Virus record (IMG/VR): IMGVR_UViG_3300042868_012464
Location: 1 to 45,333 of that record
Direction: 5' to 3' (one strand)
DNA from: a virus
Length of the DNA: 45,333 nucleotides
The position numbers and the translations under genes were made by a program. The notes beneath the pieces were generated by a model, which saw only the letters and a list, made by a program, of their open reading frames with translations, ran no database searches and was not told the DNA's origin. How positions within the stretch are numbered: position 1 is the stretch's first letter; every line of letters begins with the position of its first letter. Shown here piece after piece: positions 9,401 through 16,470 of this stretch.

Positions 9401-11468
9401 AAACTGTACCTATGGCAACTGTTCCATTACCTTCAGAATGTGACGCACTACCACTAGCAGTTGTTCCTAAACCTTCAGCATGTGAATTAACACCAATAGC
9501 TTTTGTGTTAGCACCTTCAGAATGCGATGCAGCACCAATGGCAGTTGTATTATTACCTTCAGCATGTGATGAAGTATTTGATGCAGTTGTATTATTACCT
9601 TCAGCATGTGAATTTTGACCAATAGCATTTGTGTTAGCACCTTCAGCATGTGAAGATTGACCACTAGCTATTGTAGATTGACCTTCAGCGTGTGAATTGA
9701 TACCATACGCTAATGTTTGACTACCTTCAGTATGTGAATTATCACCAATTGCAGTTGTTTGACTACCCTCAGCATGTGATGAACTACCACTTGCAATTGT
9801 ACTATCACCCTCAGCATGCGATGCATAACCACTTGCTATCGTAGCAACACCTTCAGCGTGTGAATAATCACCAACAGTTGTTGTATTAGCACCTTCAGCA
9901 TGTGATGAACTACCACTAGCTATTGTAGTATTACCCTCAGAATGTGAATATAAACCACTAGCCCTTGTTAAATAACCCTCAGCATGTGCAGCTGTATTTG
10001 ATGCGGTTGTTCCAGAACCCTCAGAATGTGATGAATCACCAACAGCTATTGTAAAAGCACCTTCAGCATGTGAACCACGAATACCAATTGAAGTTGTTGC
10101 ATAACCTTCAGCGTGAGATGTATCACCAATAGCATTAGTATCTTCACCTTCAGCATGTGATGCTCCACCAATAGCTTTAGCACCTTGACCTTCAGCATGC
10201 GAATTATTACCAAAAGATGATGTGCCATAACCTTCAGCATGTGAATAATCACCACTAGCAGTTGTTAAATAACCTTCAGTATGTGAAACTTCACCACTAG
10301 CTGTTGTTTCGACACCTTCAGCATGTGAATAATCACCACTAGCTATTGTTTCGAAACCCTCAGCGTGTGATGAAATACCACTAGCTATTGTAAACTGACC
10401 CTCAGCATGTGAACCACCAATACCAATTGAAGTTGTTGCATAACCTTCAGCGTGAGATGTATCACCAATAGCATTTGTGTTAGCACCTTCAGAATGCGAT
10501 GCAGCACCAATGGCAGTTGTATTATTACCTTCAGCATGTGATGAAGTATTTGATGCAGTTGTATTATTACCTTCAGCATGTGAATAATCACCACTAGCAG
10601 TTGTTAAATAACCTTCAGTATGTGAATTATCACCAATTGCAGTTGTTTGACTACCCTCAGCATGTGATGAACTACCACTTGCAATTGTACTATCACCCTC
10701 AGCATGCGATGCATAACCACTTGCTATCGTAGTAACACCTTCAGAGTGAGAAGCTATTCCTATGGCTGTTGTAGATTGTCCTTCAGCATGTGATGATGTC
10801 CCACTAGCTATTGTTGAAGCTCCTTCTGAGTGAGAGTCACCGCCTATTGCTGTTGTTCCTTGACCTTCGGCGTGAGACGCAGTACCCAAAGATATAGAAG
10901 TATCACCTTCTGCGTGAGACTGATCGCCTACTGCTGTTGTGCCACCTCCTTCTGCGTGAGAATTTATACCCGTTGAGCTTGTATTATATCCTTCAGCATG
11001 TGCATTTAAACCTGCTGCAACTGTGAACCTACCTTCAGCGTGTGATGATTCACCACTTGCTATTGTCCCCTTACCTTCTGCATAACTATAGTCACTAGTT
11101 GCATCTAAGCCAGAATCATTATTGGCTTTTATAGAATAACTGCCACTCGAACCAGAAGTAAATACTGAACTTCCAGTTAAATAAGATTCTAATGGCGCAG
11201 ATCCTACAAAATAGGAGCTTGCTGACAAAGAAGAAAATAGTGGATTATCTGTGACACTAATTGTATAAATAGGTGCAGAACCACTATAACTTAAAGAGGC
11301 ATCAATGTTAGTTGAGGCGGATACAATAGTTGTTCCTGTATTTGCGGCAACTTGTAAGTTTATTACAGTGTCCTGTAAACACTCAAAGTTGTTATTTATT
11401 TTAACTCTACCTTCATTTGGATTGTCAGTAGATAAAACTTGTTGTATGGTGCAGGCTGTTAAAGGCAT
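6486..11468 (-). CDS. Giant SHAEG-repeat tail fibre with C-terminal beta-helix
   Basis: A 1660-aa protein. Residues 1-127 are a unique N-terminus (NPNEGRVKINNNFECLQ), probably the virion attachment part. Residues 128 to about 1210 are about 77 consecutive units of 14 residues (two units have 15), of the form SHAEGxxTxASGxx or SHAEGxxTxAIGxx. This is the pattern of YadA-type head repeats, which fold as trimeric left-handed beta-rolls. A linker (VYVPNLNIN, LLVRDTDGTIKYR) is followed by ~370 residues with beta-helix character (FNNCTFIG, LNNCNVIN, FNNCVLLS). It leads the fibre operon and is preceded by a TATTTATA promoter-type motif. It probably forms a very long, thin trimeric fibre with a receptor-binding tip at the C-terminus. 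The repeat assignment is clear; the fold and role are inferred. Confidence 0.88.
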   Translation of the reverse strand: MPLTACTIQQVLSTDNPNEGRVKINNNFECLQDTVINLQVAANTGTTIVSASTNIDASLSYSGSAPIYTISVTDNPLFSSLSASSYFVGSAPLESYLTGSSVFTSGSSGSYSIKANNDSGLDATSDYSYAEGKGTIASGESSHAEGRFTVAAGLNAHAEGYNTSSTGINSHAEGGGTTAVGDQSHAEGDTSISLGTASHAEGQGTTAIGGDSHSEGASTIASGTSSHAEGQSTTAIGIASHSEGVTTIASGYASHAEGDSTIASGSSSHAEGSQTTAIGDNSHTEGYLTTASGDYSHAEGNNTTASNTSSHAEGNNTTAIGAASHSEGANTNAIGDTSHAEGYATTSIGIGGSHAEGQFTIASGISSHAEGFETIASGDYSHAEGVETTASGEVSHTEGYLTTASGDYSHAEGYGTSSFGNNSHAEGQGAKAIGGASHAEGEDTNAIGDTSHAEGYATTSIGIRGSHAEGAFTIAVGDSSHSEGSGTTASNTAAHAEGYLTRASGLYSHSEGNTTIASGSSSHAEGANTTTVGDYSHAEGVATIASGYASHAEGDSTIASGSSSHAEGSQTTAIGDNSHTEGSQTLAYGINSHAEGQSTIASGQSSHAEGANTNAIGQNSHAEGNNTTASNTSSHAEGNNTTAIGAASHSEGANTKAIGVNSHAEGLGTTASGSASHSEGNGTVAIGTVSHAEGQQTIASGDSSHAEGSYTTAVGVSSHAEGSGTTASNTAAHAEGYLTIASGDSSHAEGYLTIASGDSSHAEGGYTTAVGVSSHAEGNQTAAIGVNSHAEGDQTAAIGEFSHAEGLMSTSIGGYSHAEGGSTTSTGSGSHTEGFTTTALGDYSHAEGYYAIAIGLNSHAEGYYTTAYEESSHAEGNYSEAIGLYSHAEGNGSRSSGSTSHAEGNGSNAYGDNSHAEGNGSNAYGNHSHAEGDGSQAFGIGSHSEGNGSNAYGNYSHSEGNGSNAIGTYSHAEGDGVIASGQSSHAEGQQTTAVGNTAHSEGSGTTAFGAYSHAEGYLTIASGDSSHAEGYSAITIGIYSHAEGYSTIASGSSSHAEGSLTTAGGAQSHAEGLFGTANGQGAHAEGYGGLASGAYSHVEGQSNQATFQAAHAEGLNTRALNTASHAEGGATTASGLYSHSEGLSTKATGDQSHTEGSGTTASNVAGHAEGQSTTASGTASHSEGSSTVASGNYSHAGGISSIASGLTSFVHGSGSTAGGSGTIVLGNNITGGIANTVYVPNLNINTAPSNDNTLTQLLVRDTDGTIKYRSSSSISGSTGVFGISNSGGTYTYYATLSLAMSAASAGQTIEVFADYTESVSGTTVLIKPNVILQGNGHSYFHTASGDTDTFSFGTNDDHFIYNYNIIRTNATGGYVINRVPFSPYNVYFNGTTIKTNQNGVLFHFSQPGNIYNLTLITTGAGIGVQGSGSNFNNCTFIGTSTSSGALASAGVTLNNCNVINRGTGTSVGDCYLNNTTVISYASAAVNGAYGITNSYIYSLTSYACLLFNNGLARNSVFISSGSYAAYIYNANSRYDNCLLWSTVNNAFYASLGGDLKFNNCVLLSSAAVALNAHSVEATNCTIESLWNNSDGHAVAITSSDSVITNCTLRVGNASAYALHGASAYTPKYANNVYAGMTTPVHPNITQGIINTHDNQGNILI
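9218..9301 (-). repeat. Adjacent near-identical 42-bp units
   Basis: Two consecutive units encode the same YLTIASGDS-SHAEG peptide with the same codons (the plus strand shows the same caccactagctattgtt core twice, 42 bp apart). This looks like a very recent single-unit duplication. Confidence 0.85.
9502..9613 (-). repeat. 112-bp exact direct repeat, copy 1 (copy 2 at 10474-10585)
   Basis: Reading by eye, 112 consecutive bases at 9502-9613 are identical to 10474-10585, 972 bp away. The block covers units encoding the NNTTASNTS / NNTTAIGAA / SEGANT series. Recombination between the copies would remove or add about 23 repeat units in frame. Confidence 0.85.
9723..9844 (-). repeat. 122-bp exact direct repeat, copy 1 (copy 2 at 10611-10732)
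   Basis: Bases 9723-9844 and 10611-10732 are identical by eye, 888 bp apart. The spacing equals 21 units, two of which have an extra codon. The block encodes TIASGYA / DSTIASGSS / SQTTAIGDN. It points to segmental duplication or gene conversion inside the fibre gene. Confidence 0.85.
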
Positions 11469-11485
11469 TTTCTCCGATTTATTTC

Positions 11486-11497
11486 TTTATAAATATT
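11486..11497 (-). promoter_or_regulatory. TATTTATA-class (probable late) promoter motif of the giant fibre operon
   Basis: On the minus strand the sequence ATATTTATAAAG lies about 20 nt upstream of the ATG at 11468. The same TATTTAT core occurs at similar distances before many other start codons in this window, in the sense direction. Confidence 0.6.
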
Positions 11498-11526
11498 TGG
11501 AGAAAATATTAACTAAGGTTTTTAAG

Positions 11527-12285
11527 TTAAAAATTTATGTTCAAAAATTTAATGACATCTTTATTGTCTAAACTACTAAAATCGGTAGAGAAAAGTAGAA
11601 ATTCTTTTATGAAGTTTTTATATTTTTTTATTGGCTCCTGATTGGCTTTTCCCTGTTGTTGAACAACCATTCTAGAAGGCACATCAATTTCTATTGTAAC
11701 GTGTGGTTCATTCTTTCCATCTCTTATTGAAAGGATTATGGATAAGCCATTTTTTATTTTTTGCTTATAGTTATTTCCCCCTACACAATGACCCATAACT
11801 TTGCCCTCATACTTCAACTCTTCCGCATTTAGAAGATATAGGAAATGTTTCTTATCAGAGAATCTAAAAACAATTCTTTCCTCGTCTATGTTTGGAATAT
11901 TTATTTTCTCAATTTCATACTTTGAAATCATTTCTAAGTGCCAAATAGCTTGACATTCAAAAGCTTCCTGAAATGAGTAAGCAAATAAATCAATCTTTGT
12001 TTCTATAGCCCAATCCACAATTAGTCTTAGGTCAACAATTCGATTTAAAATGGAGATGTTCTTTTTTGCTTCTTTAGCAATCCAAACATCATATTTATGT
12101 TTTCTCTGATTGTTTTTTAAATCATCCTTACTAATATTTGTACCTACATAACCAAGACTTTCACCTACTTGAGAAATTTTTCTAATTATATCCTCAACTT
12201 CATTTTCAGACATATACTCAACCCCCTCCTTTTTTGTGTTTGGGATAAAAATGCTTTTTATAAATGATTCTCTTTTGGATAACAT
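11527..12285 (-). CDS. PcfJ-like domain protein
   Basis: A 252-aa protein whose C-terminal half matches the PcfJ-like family (named after a protein of plasmid pCF10). Visible features are EGKVMGHCVGG (residues 160-170), then a basic region, LSIILSIRDG (181-190), PHVTIEID (194-201) and VVQQQGKANQEP (207-218). The N-terminal half is helical and charged, with no known domain. PcfJ-like proteins occur on plasmids and phages, but their biochemical role is not established as far as I know. The ATG at 12285 is used; an in-frame Met at residue 25 is an alternative. The start lies next to a set of TAGCTAAT half-sites that may be an operator. It is not clearly in an operon with the fibre genes, because a TATTTATA motif sits between them. 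Confidence 0.8.
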   Translation of the reverse strand: MLSKRESFIKSIFIPNTKKEGVEYMSENEVEDIIRKISQVGESLGYVGTNISKDDLKNNQRKHKYDVWIAKEAKKNISILNRIVDLRLIVDWAIETKIDLFAYSFQEAFECQAIWHLEMISKYEIEKINIPNIDEERIVFRFSDKKHFLYLLNAEELKYEGKVMGHCVGGNNYKQKIKNGLSIILSIRDGKNEPHVTIEIDVPSRMVVQQQGKANQEPIKKYKNFIKEFLLFSTDFSSLDNKDVIKFLNINF

Positions 12286-12335
12286 ATTAGCTAGAATTTG
12301 CTTTTTTTGGTGGAAATAGCTAAAATATTAGCTAT
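12286..12335 (-). promoter_or_regulatory. Operator-like inverted repeats upstream of the PcfJ-like gene
   Basis: An 8-bp-arm inverted repeat (ATAGCTAA, 4-nt spacer, TTAGCTAT) occupies 12316-12335, and a further half-site ATTAGCTAG lies at 12286-12294, directly at the start codon. No T-run follows the hairpin, so it does not look like a terminator. Three related half-sites in 50 bp suggest a protein-binding site that controls the 252-aa gene. Confidence 0.5.
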
Positions 12336-12338
12336 GAT

Positions 12339-12602
12339 TTAGTCAACATATATTTTTAAAAGAATCTTGTCTGTTGTTGGTATTTCTTCTATTGAATAAC
12401 CCCCTGTGTTGACGTTTGAATCGTCGATTCTTACTTTGTTGATTCTATAACTTTTTTGAAATGAAAATTTATTCTCATTATCATCCAACTGAAAGTTTAC
12501 TACTGTATAGCACTTCATAACAACCCTAAGTTTGTGTTGCAAGATTGTTAACTTTCTTCTTAGGAATAGTTTTTTTTCTATGATAAATTCTCTAGCAATC
12601 AT
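12339..12602 (-). CDS. Hypothetical protein, 87 aa
   Basis: An 87-aa protein with a basic, hydrophobic N-terminus (MIAREFIIEKKLFLRRKL) and a C-terminal part of alternating polar and hydrophobic residues ending ILLKIYVD, which suggests a small beta-rich fold. It begins 3 nt after the stop of the 183-aa gene, so the two are probably co-transcribed and translationally coupled. No membrane segment, Cys cluster or known motif is visible. I do not recognise the family. Its location between structural-type genes hints at a virion or assembly role. Confidence 0.72.
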   Translation of the reverse strand: MIAREFIIEKKLFLRRKLTILQHKLRVVMKCYTVVNFQLDDNENKFSFQKSYRINKVRIDDSNVNTGGYSIEEIPTTDKILLKIYVD

Positions 12603-12605
12603 AAA

Positions 12606-13157
12606 TTATTCTCCTTTACTTCTTTTGCTTCCAGGTTTTGGTCCACGCTTTTTCTTTCTACCTGGTTTCTTTTTATAGTTATATTTCTTTTTTTCTTTTA
12701 CAGGCTCACCTTCTTCCACATATTCCTCAGCTTGTTTTTTGGCTTCATCTATAATTGAGTTTTCACCCTCAAAAAGCAAATCAACCGCAAGCAAATCCTT
12801 GTAAGGATCTTCAGATTCTGTGATTGCAGATTCTATATCAGTCGATAGCACACTTAAGATTTCCGCTTTAAAATCTGGAATGTTATGAAAATTTAAAAGG
12901 TCTTTCTCTATGTCTTTATCCCAAGTTGCCACAATAGTTCCATTTTCAGTATCAACGGAAATTGATTCAAATTCTGCATTCGCAACTGAGATTAAATTTT
13001 TTCTCTCAAAAACCCTCATAGATTTTGTCATTTCCTCACCATCAGAAAAAATAACCTCACCAGGATTAATAGAAACCAAAATATCATCCGAATCTTTCAC
13101 CTTTACAAAGAACTCTAGCTTTATATTAGAAATGTTAGTTATTTTATTTTTAATCAT
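12606..13157 (-). CDS. Virion-type protein with basic, AT-hook-like C-terminal tail
   Basis: A 183-aa protein. The N-terminal ~60 residues (LEFFVKVKDSDDILVSINPGE, then MTKSMRVFERKNLISV) follow a pattern I know from small proteins of tailed-phage virion gene clusters: an NPGE turn, then a T-x-S-M/L-R-x-x-E/x-R/K-x-x-L/G-I stretch. The middle is acidic. The last ~35 residues are strongly basic (KKPGRKKKRGPKPGSKR), with two GRK/GPKPG segments similar to AT-hooks, so contact with DNA or RNA is likely. It heads the short unit 13157-12339 and lies just downstream of a terminator. The precise function is unknown; packaged-DNA binding is an inference from charge only. Confidence 0.75.
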   Translation of the reverse strand: MIKNKITNISNIKLEFFVKVKDSDDILVSINPGEVIFSDGEEMTKSMRVFERKNLISVANAEFESISVDTENGTIVATWDKDIEKDLLNFHNIPDFKAEILSVLSTDIESAITESEDPYKDLLAVDLLFEGENSIIDEAKKQAEEYVEEGEPVKEKKKYNYKKKPGRKKKRGPKPGSKRSKGE

Positions 13158-13202
13158 AAAAAAGAATATTTAGAAATATATTACAAACTATAAAAAAAGT
13201 AA

Positions 13203-13234
13203 AATAAAAAATCCACCCTTCTCAGAGTGGATTT
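13203..13234 (-). terminator. Rho-independent terminator after the 552-aa gene
   Basis: The perfect 8-bp stem AAATCCAC / GTGGATTT (13227-13234 with 13209-13216) is followed on the minus strand by a T-rich run. It lies 20 nt past the stop at 13253. Confidence 0.85.
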
Positions 13235-13252
13235 AAAATTTATTTATTTAGA

Positions 13253-14911
13253 TTATCTTCCAATTTTAAAATTCGGATTATTAACCAAGTTACCCGTGCT
13301 CAAGTCAAGAATATAAGCTTTGTTCTCGTTCATAAAGTCATCTTTGAAAACTTTGTACATTACATTTGTCAATGACTTTGGCTTAGCAACAACTACAACT
13401 TCTTTACCATCTACAAATTCTCCTGCTTCAGCATTTTGATTTCTTTGCATAAATTCTCTTTCGTTTTCTTCTTGACCTTGATCCATTGTTACCAAGTTAT
13501 CACCTTCATAAGAATCTGAAGCTCCGCAAGTGCATTCATTCATACATTCGCACATTCCTTCTGCTTTGTGAATTGTTTCGTATGTTTCAAACAAAGAAAG
13601 TTTTTTCCATCTGTCTTTCTCTTCGTCTACATTTCTTTTCTCAGTAACAATATATCTTTTGTTTACACCTTCTTCATCAGAAGTGAATTTTCTTTTTACC
13701 ATTGATTCTTTTAGCAATTTAGAGTCATTAAGTTTTTCATCTACTCTTTGGATAGATTCGTTAGTGTTTTTGGAATGTTGTCCCATAACATAATTTTTAT
13801 CCATACCTTTAGGAACATATCCAGATCCTGGAATAATTTCAACTGAAGTCCAAAAAGTATCTCCCTCATTTTTCATCTTAGATACAGTTCTCTTTTTCTG
13901 ACCTTTTGCATAATGAGTATCTTCAAAACTTCTTTTCATAATTCCTTTATCCATTTCAAAAGGATTAGCTGCGAATCCGATTTGTCCAACATTTCCAGTT
14001 GTAGCTTCTTCGTCTATTTTACCTCTTTCTTCTTTAGATTTCCAACCAGCATTAATCGCTGTCCATTGAGATTTTGATAAGCCTTTAGGATTTTCAACAC
14101 CATACTTTTCCATATGCTTTCTAAAGTAAGATGCATAATCTTTTCCGTGTTTTTTCTTAGCTTCTTCAAGAGTTTCGAAGTCAAAAAGTAATTTACCTGG
14201 AGAATTAGCAGCAACCACTTCTGGGCTATTCATTTCTTTTTTACCTTCATTTATGTAGTTTCCAACAATATCAGAAACTTCATCAAAAGAAGAATTGTAA
14301 AGACTAGATAGAGTAAATTTATTTTTTTTCATATGTTCAACCATTGAGTTAATACTTTTTTCTGTTTTATCTTCTATGCCCATTTTTGTTTTAGTTATTT
14401 GAGCAACTTCTTTTTGGGCAAATTTGTCAAACATTTTTTTAAGATCTTTCTTAAAAGAATCCACTGATTTAATTACAAAATTAAACCTAGCATCAACTAG
14501 ATGAGGCCCTTCTTCTGAATCATAACCTCTGAAGGCAGCACCTTCGGGAGTTTTATAAGCCAATTCAATAGTTTTATTTTTAGCATCCCAGCCTATAGAT
14601 ACTTCTATAATATACTCCTTACCTCCAAAGTAAATGATTTTTTCGAAGTAAGTATTTGTATTTGGTCTACTAGATAATCTTACGTTAAAGTGATGCAATT
14701 CAGTTCCTTTACCATACTTTTCTCCAGTGGCATACTCACCTGCGGCATCTTCTTTTAGTTTGTAACTTTTATCCTCGAATGCTTTCTTAGATGACTCTAA
14801 AGCAACTTCTTTGATAGCTTCGTATACATCATACTTAAATTTCTGATTGTCACTAAATGATTCAGTTTGTTTAGGATAACCTTTAGGATATATCTCTTCT
14901 TTCTCTGCCAT
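13253..14911 (-). CDS. Large hypothetical protein, probable virion or assembly protein
   Basis: A 552-aa, highly charged protein with no membrane segment or signal peptide. An N-terminal ~180-residue region looks like a folded alpha/beta domain (YFEKIIYFGGKEYIIEVSIGWD). The middle is helical and lysine-rich (FETLEEAKKKHGKDYASYFRKHMEKYG), with LSKSQWTAINAGWKSKEER near residue 280. A cysteine cluster, CECMNECTC, lies at about residues 451-459 and could bind metal. The C-terminal ~50 residues contain KSLTNVMYKVFKDDF. It is a single-gene unit with its own TATTTATA motif and its own terminator, which suits a protein needed in quantity late in infection. I do not recognise the family; scaffold or internal head protein are possibilities. 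Confidence 0.75.
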   Translation of the reverse strand: MAEKEEIYPKGYPKQTESFSDNQKFKYDVYEAIKEVALESSKKAFEDKSYKLKEDAAGEYATGEKYGKGTELHHFNVRLSSRPNTNTYFEKIIYFGGKEYIIEVSIGWDAKNKTIELAYKTPEGAAFRGYDSEEGPHLVDARFNFVIKSVDSFKKDLKKMFDKFAQKEVAQITKTKMGIEDKTEKSINSMVEHMKKNKFTLSSLYNSSFDEVSDIVGNYINEGKKEMNSPEVVAANSPGKLLFDFETLEEAKKKHGKDYASYFRKHMEKYGVENPKGLSKSQWTAINAGWKSKEERGKIDEEATTGNVGQIGFAANPFEMDKGIMKRSFEDTHYAKGQKKRTVSKMKNEGDTFWTSVEIIPGSGYVPKGMDKNYVMGQHSKNTNESIQRVDEKLNDSKLLKESMVKRKFTSDEEGVNKRYIVTEKRNVDEEKDRWKKLSLFETYETIHKAEGMCECMNECTCGASDSYEGDNLVTMDQGQEENEREFMQRNQNAEAGEFVDGKEVVVVAKPKSLTNVMYKVFKDDFMNENKAYILDLSTGNLVNNPNFKIGR

Positions 14912-14928
14912 ATTAAAGAATAATTTCT

Positions 14929-14936
14929 TATAAATA
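14929..14936 (-). promoter_or_regulatory. TATTTATA-class promoter motif before the 552-aa gene
   Basis: On the minus strand CCTATTTATAAG lies about 17 nt before the ATG at 14911, in the same position as in the other late-type units. Confidence 0.6.
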
Positions 14937-14971
14937 GGTAAAAATTCCCTTTTTTGTGATAATATAAAAAA

Positions 14972-14997
14972 TAAAAAAGCCCGATTAAATCGAGCTT
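14972..14997 (-). terminator. Rho-independent terminator after the 97-aa gene
   Basis: The stem AAGCTCGA / TCGGGCTT has one wobble pair and is followed on the minus strand by a run of T. It lies 7 nt past the stop at 15004. Confidence 0.82.
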
Positions 14998-15003
14998 ATT
15001 TAT

Positions 15004-15297
15004 TTAAAGTAATTTCTTTCTTTTCCAAGCATTCCAAGTCTCTTGGTCTACTCCTTGAATACCTGGGTTGTCAATATAGATATTGTTTTTATACATATAA
15101 CCAACAAATCTTTTTCTGTTAATCTTTTTCTTCTTTGGAACTAGTTTAAATGTGTAGTCCATGTCATATTCATTGACTTCCACGATGTGCTGATCTTCTT
15201 TGTACATTTTTTTAGCAAAAAGCCAAAATTTATAATTCCAAAGTGTATTCAAAATGTAAAATCTCATTCGAGAATGTTTCCAAATATTCCTAAACAT
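15004..15297 (-). CDS. Hypothetical basic protein, 97 aa
   Basis: A 97-aa protein rich in Lys, Arg, Tyr and Trp. It starts MFRNIWKHSRMRFYILNTLW, has a basic stretch KKKKINRKRF near residue 57, and ends ETWNAWKRKKLL. No clear transmembrane helix is visible, although residues 10-30 are hydrophobic and aromatic and could lie on a membrane. Its start overlaps the stop of the 76-aa membrane protein gene by one base, so the two are coupled. It is the last gene of its unit, followed by a terminator. I do not recognise the family. Its pairing with a two-helix membrane protein suggests a joint role at the membrane, but this is speculative. Confidence 0.68.
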   Translation of the reverse strand: MFRNIWKHSRMRFYILNTLWNYKFWLFAKKMYKEDQHIVEVNEYDMDYTFKLVPKKKKINRKRFVGYMYKNNIYIDNPGIQGVDQETWNAWKRKKLL

Positions 15298-15527
15298 TAT
15301 CCTAGTGTAATTTTTACGAAAATGAAGTAAAACAAAAATACAATCAAAGATACTATAGCAGAAAAAATAGAAAAGAAGGTAAAGTTAAAACGTATTCTTT
15401 GCCAAATAGATAATTCATCGAAACCTTCTGTTTCTTTAATTTTTTTGTAATCTAAATAAACAAATCTAGTAGCTAAACCCATAGCTACTGAAAGTAAGAA
15501 CAATATAACTTTTAATACATATACCAT
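15297..15527 (-). CDS. Small two-helix membrane protein
   Basis: A 76-aa protein with two predicted transmembrane helices, about residues 3-24 (VLKVILFLLSVAMGLATRF) and 49-72 (FTFFSIFSAIVSLIVFLFYF), joined by a charged segment (YKKIKETEGFDELSIW). No cleavable signal peptide is evident. It starts 4 nt after the stop of the 96-aa gene. Small two-helix phage proteins can be holins, antiholins, spanin parts or superinfection-exclusion proteins. Nothing here selects one of these, and the lysis cassette is elsewhere (38033-42201). Confidence 0.72.
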   Translation of the reverse strand: MVYVLKVILFLLSVAMGLATRFVYLDYKKIKETEGFDELSIWQRIRFNFTFFSIFSAIVSLIVFLFYFIFVKITLG

Positions 15528-15531
15528 AACA

Positions 15532-15822
15532 TTATTTTTTTAGCTCCTCATCATTTTCAGACCTAGTACCGCCTTTTTGTTTTTCCTTTAAAATAGTTGA
15601 CAATAAATTTTCTTGCACTTGGACTTGGAAGTATCTGTTTAGCTCCAAAGCTTTTTCTATTGTTGCTAATTCCAAGATACTTTCGTATACATTAGAAACC
15701 CTATCAGAGGTTGTAGAATTTAAAGATGAGCTGATTATATCCATCAACTCATCCCTTCTAACTTCTAATTTAGAGTGAACCAATTTCAATATTGATTGAC
15801 CATTAGTAGTCTCCATTTTCAT
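15532..15822 (-). CDS. Hypothetical protein, 96 aa, helical
   Basis: A 96-aa, largely helical, charged protein (MKMETTNGQSILKLVHSKLE at the start, KEKQKGGTRSENDEELKK at the end) with no Cys, membrane segment or known motif. Its start lies 20 nt inside the end of the 203-aa gene, in another frame. This points to translational coupling and possibly to functional association with the 203-aa protein. A Met at residue 3 is an equally possible start. The function is unknown. Confidence 0.7.
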   Translation of the reverse strand: MKMETTNGQSILKLVHSKLEVRRDELMDIISSSLNSTTSDRVSNVYESILELATIEKALELNRYFQVQVQENLLSTILKEKQKGGTRSENDEELKK

Positions 15823-16414
15823 CTAAGATATTTGCATCTACCACTTCTCCGCTTTTAGCCCTCTTAGCTTCTTCTTTTGCTTGTTCTATAGCTTGAGCAC
15901 AAGCCATATCAACAATCTCAGAACTCTTAAGAACTTCATCTGCACCAAAGTGTCTCATGTTTTCTGTATACTCCCTAGAGTCAGTTTGTTTCTTTTTGAA
16001 TAAAACTTCCGATGGATCTTTTCCAGGAGCAATATCTATACCGCAAAGAATTTTATCTAATTGAATTGTTTTTTGTTTTGAATCTAATGATTTCCAAGCT
16101 GGGTGGAAAACAACCAAGAAGTAGTCGTATTCATCATTAACCATTTTATCCATATTTGACCTAGCAATCAGGTAACCAGCAATATATCTACCTGCGTCTT
16201 TCTTTGGTCTCTTTGTGTAAAGAAACTTAATTCTAGTTGGGTCAATTTCTGAATTGTGAGAAGTTTTTTCTTTAATGAATTGAGCAATTACTCTTAGTTC
16301 ATCGTCTGCATCTTGGAACTCCCAATCCCCAAAATTCTCAGAAGGAAATTCAGGAGTCTTTAAATAATCTAATTCTGCGAATGCAGAATTTGCGAAAGTT
16401 GTTGTTGAAGTCAT
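15803..16414 (-). CDS. Possible degenerate phage metallopeptidase-like protein
   Basis: A 203-aa protein. Residues ~58-135 (DPTRIKFLYTKRPKKDAGR, YDYFLVVFHPAWKSLDSKQK, TIQLDKILCGID) resemble the layout of a putative phage metallopeptidase family. In that layout a strand ending in VxF/xxxWxxL is followed by a helix with an HExxH zinc site. Here the expected helix reads LDKILCGID and lacks HExxH, so it would be inactive if the relation is real. The C-terminal ~50 residues are helical and charged. It has a host-type promoter (16437-16465) and overlaps the next gene. The family assignment is from memory of the pattern and is uncertain; an unrelated structural protein is possible. Confidence 0.65.
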   Translation of the reverse strand: MTSTTTFANSAFAELDYLKTPEFPSENFGDWEFQDADDELRVIAQFIKEKTSHNSEIDPTRIKFLYTKRPKKDAGRYIAGYLIARSNMDKMVNDEYDYFLVVFHPAWKSLDSKQKTIQLDKILCGIDIAPGKDPSEVLFKKKQTDSREYTENMRHFGADEVLKSSEIVDMACAQAIEQAKEEAKRAKSGEVVDANILDENGDY

Positions 16415-16436
16415 ATAAGTGTTTTTAATTTAAACA

Positions 16437-16465
16437 CAAATATATGTTTTTTATTTGATTTCAAA
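16437..16465 (-). promoter_or_regulatory. Bacteroidota-type promoter (TTTG-N17-TATATTTG)
   Basis: On the minus strand TTTG (16462-16465) is followed after 17 nt by TATATTTG (16437-16444), which fits the Bacteroidota TTTG / TAnnTTTG promoter consensus. It lies 22 nt before the ATG at 16414. Confidence 0.6.
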
Positions 16466-16470
16466 AAAAA

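Larger units (their letters stand above)
7830..11087 (-). repeat. About 77 tandem 42-bp coding repeats (SHAEG units)
   Basis: Within the giant fibre gene the DNA repeats with a 42-bp period. On the plus strand it is recognisable by the recurring cttcagcatgtga or cttcagcgtgag core. Each period encodes one 14-residue SHAEG unit. The units vary at positions 6-8 and 13-14 of the repeat and keep S-H-A-E-G and T-x-A-x-G. Copies nearer the middle are more alike than those at the ends, consistent with expansion from inside. Confidence 0.95.

Noticed and set aside
7904-10594. Several long frames overlapping the giant fibre on both strands (60-124 codons)
   Set aside because: They are shadows of the 42-bp repeat read in other frames, with periodic low-complexity peptides and no independent start signals.
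7830-11087. Regular 42-bp repeats that could be taken for a CRISPR-like array
   Set aside because: They have no unique spacers, keep one open frame and encode 14-residue SHAEG units; they are coding repeats of a fibre.
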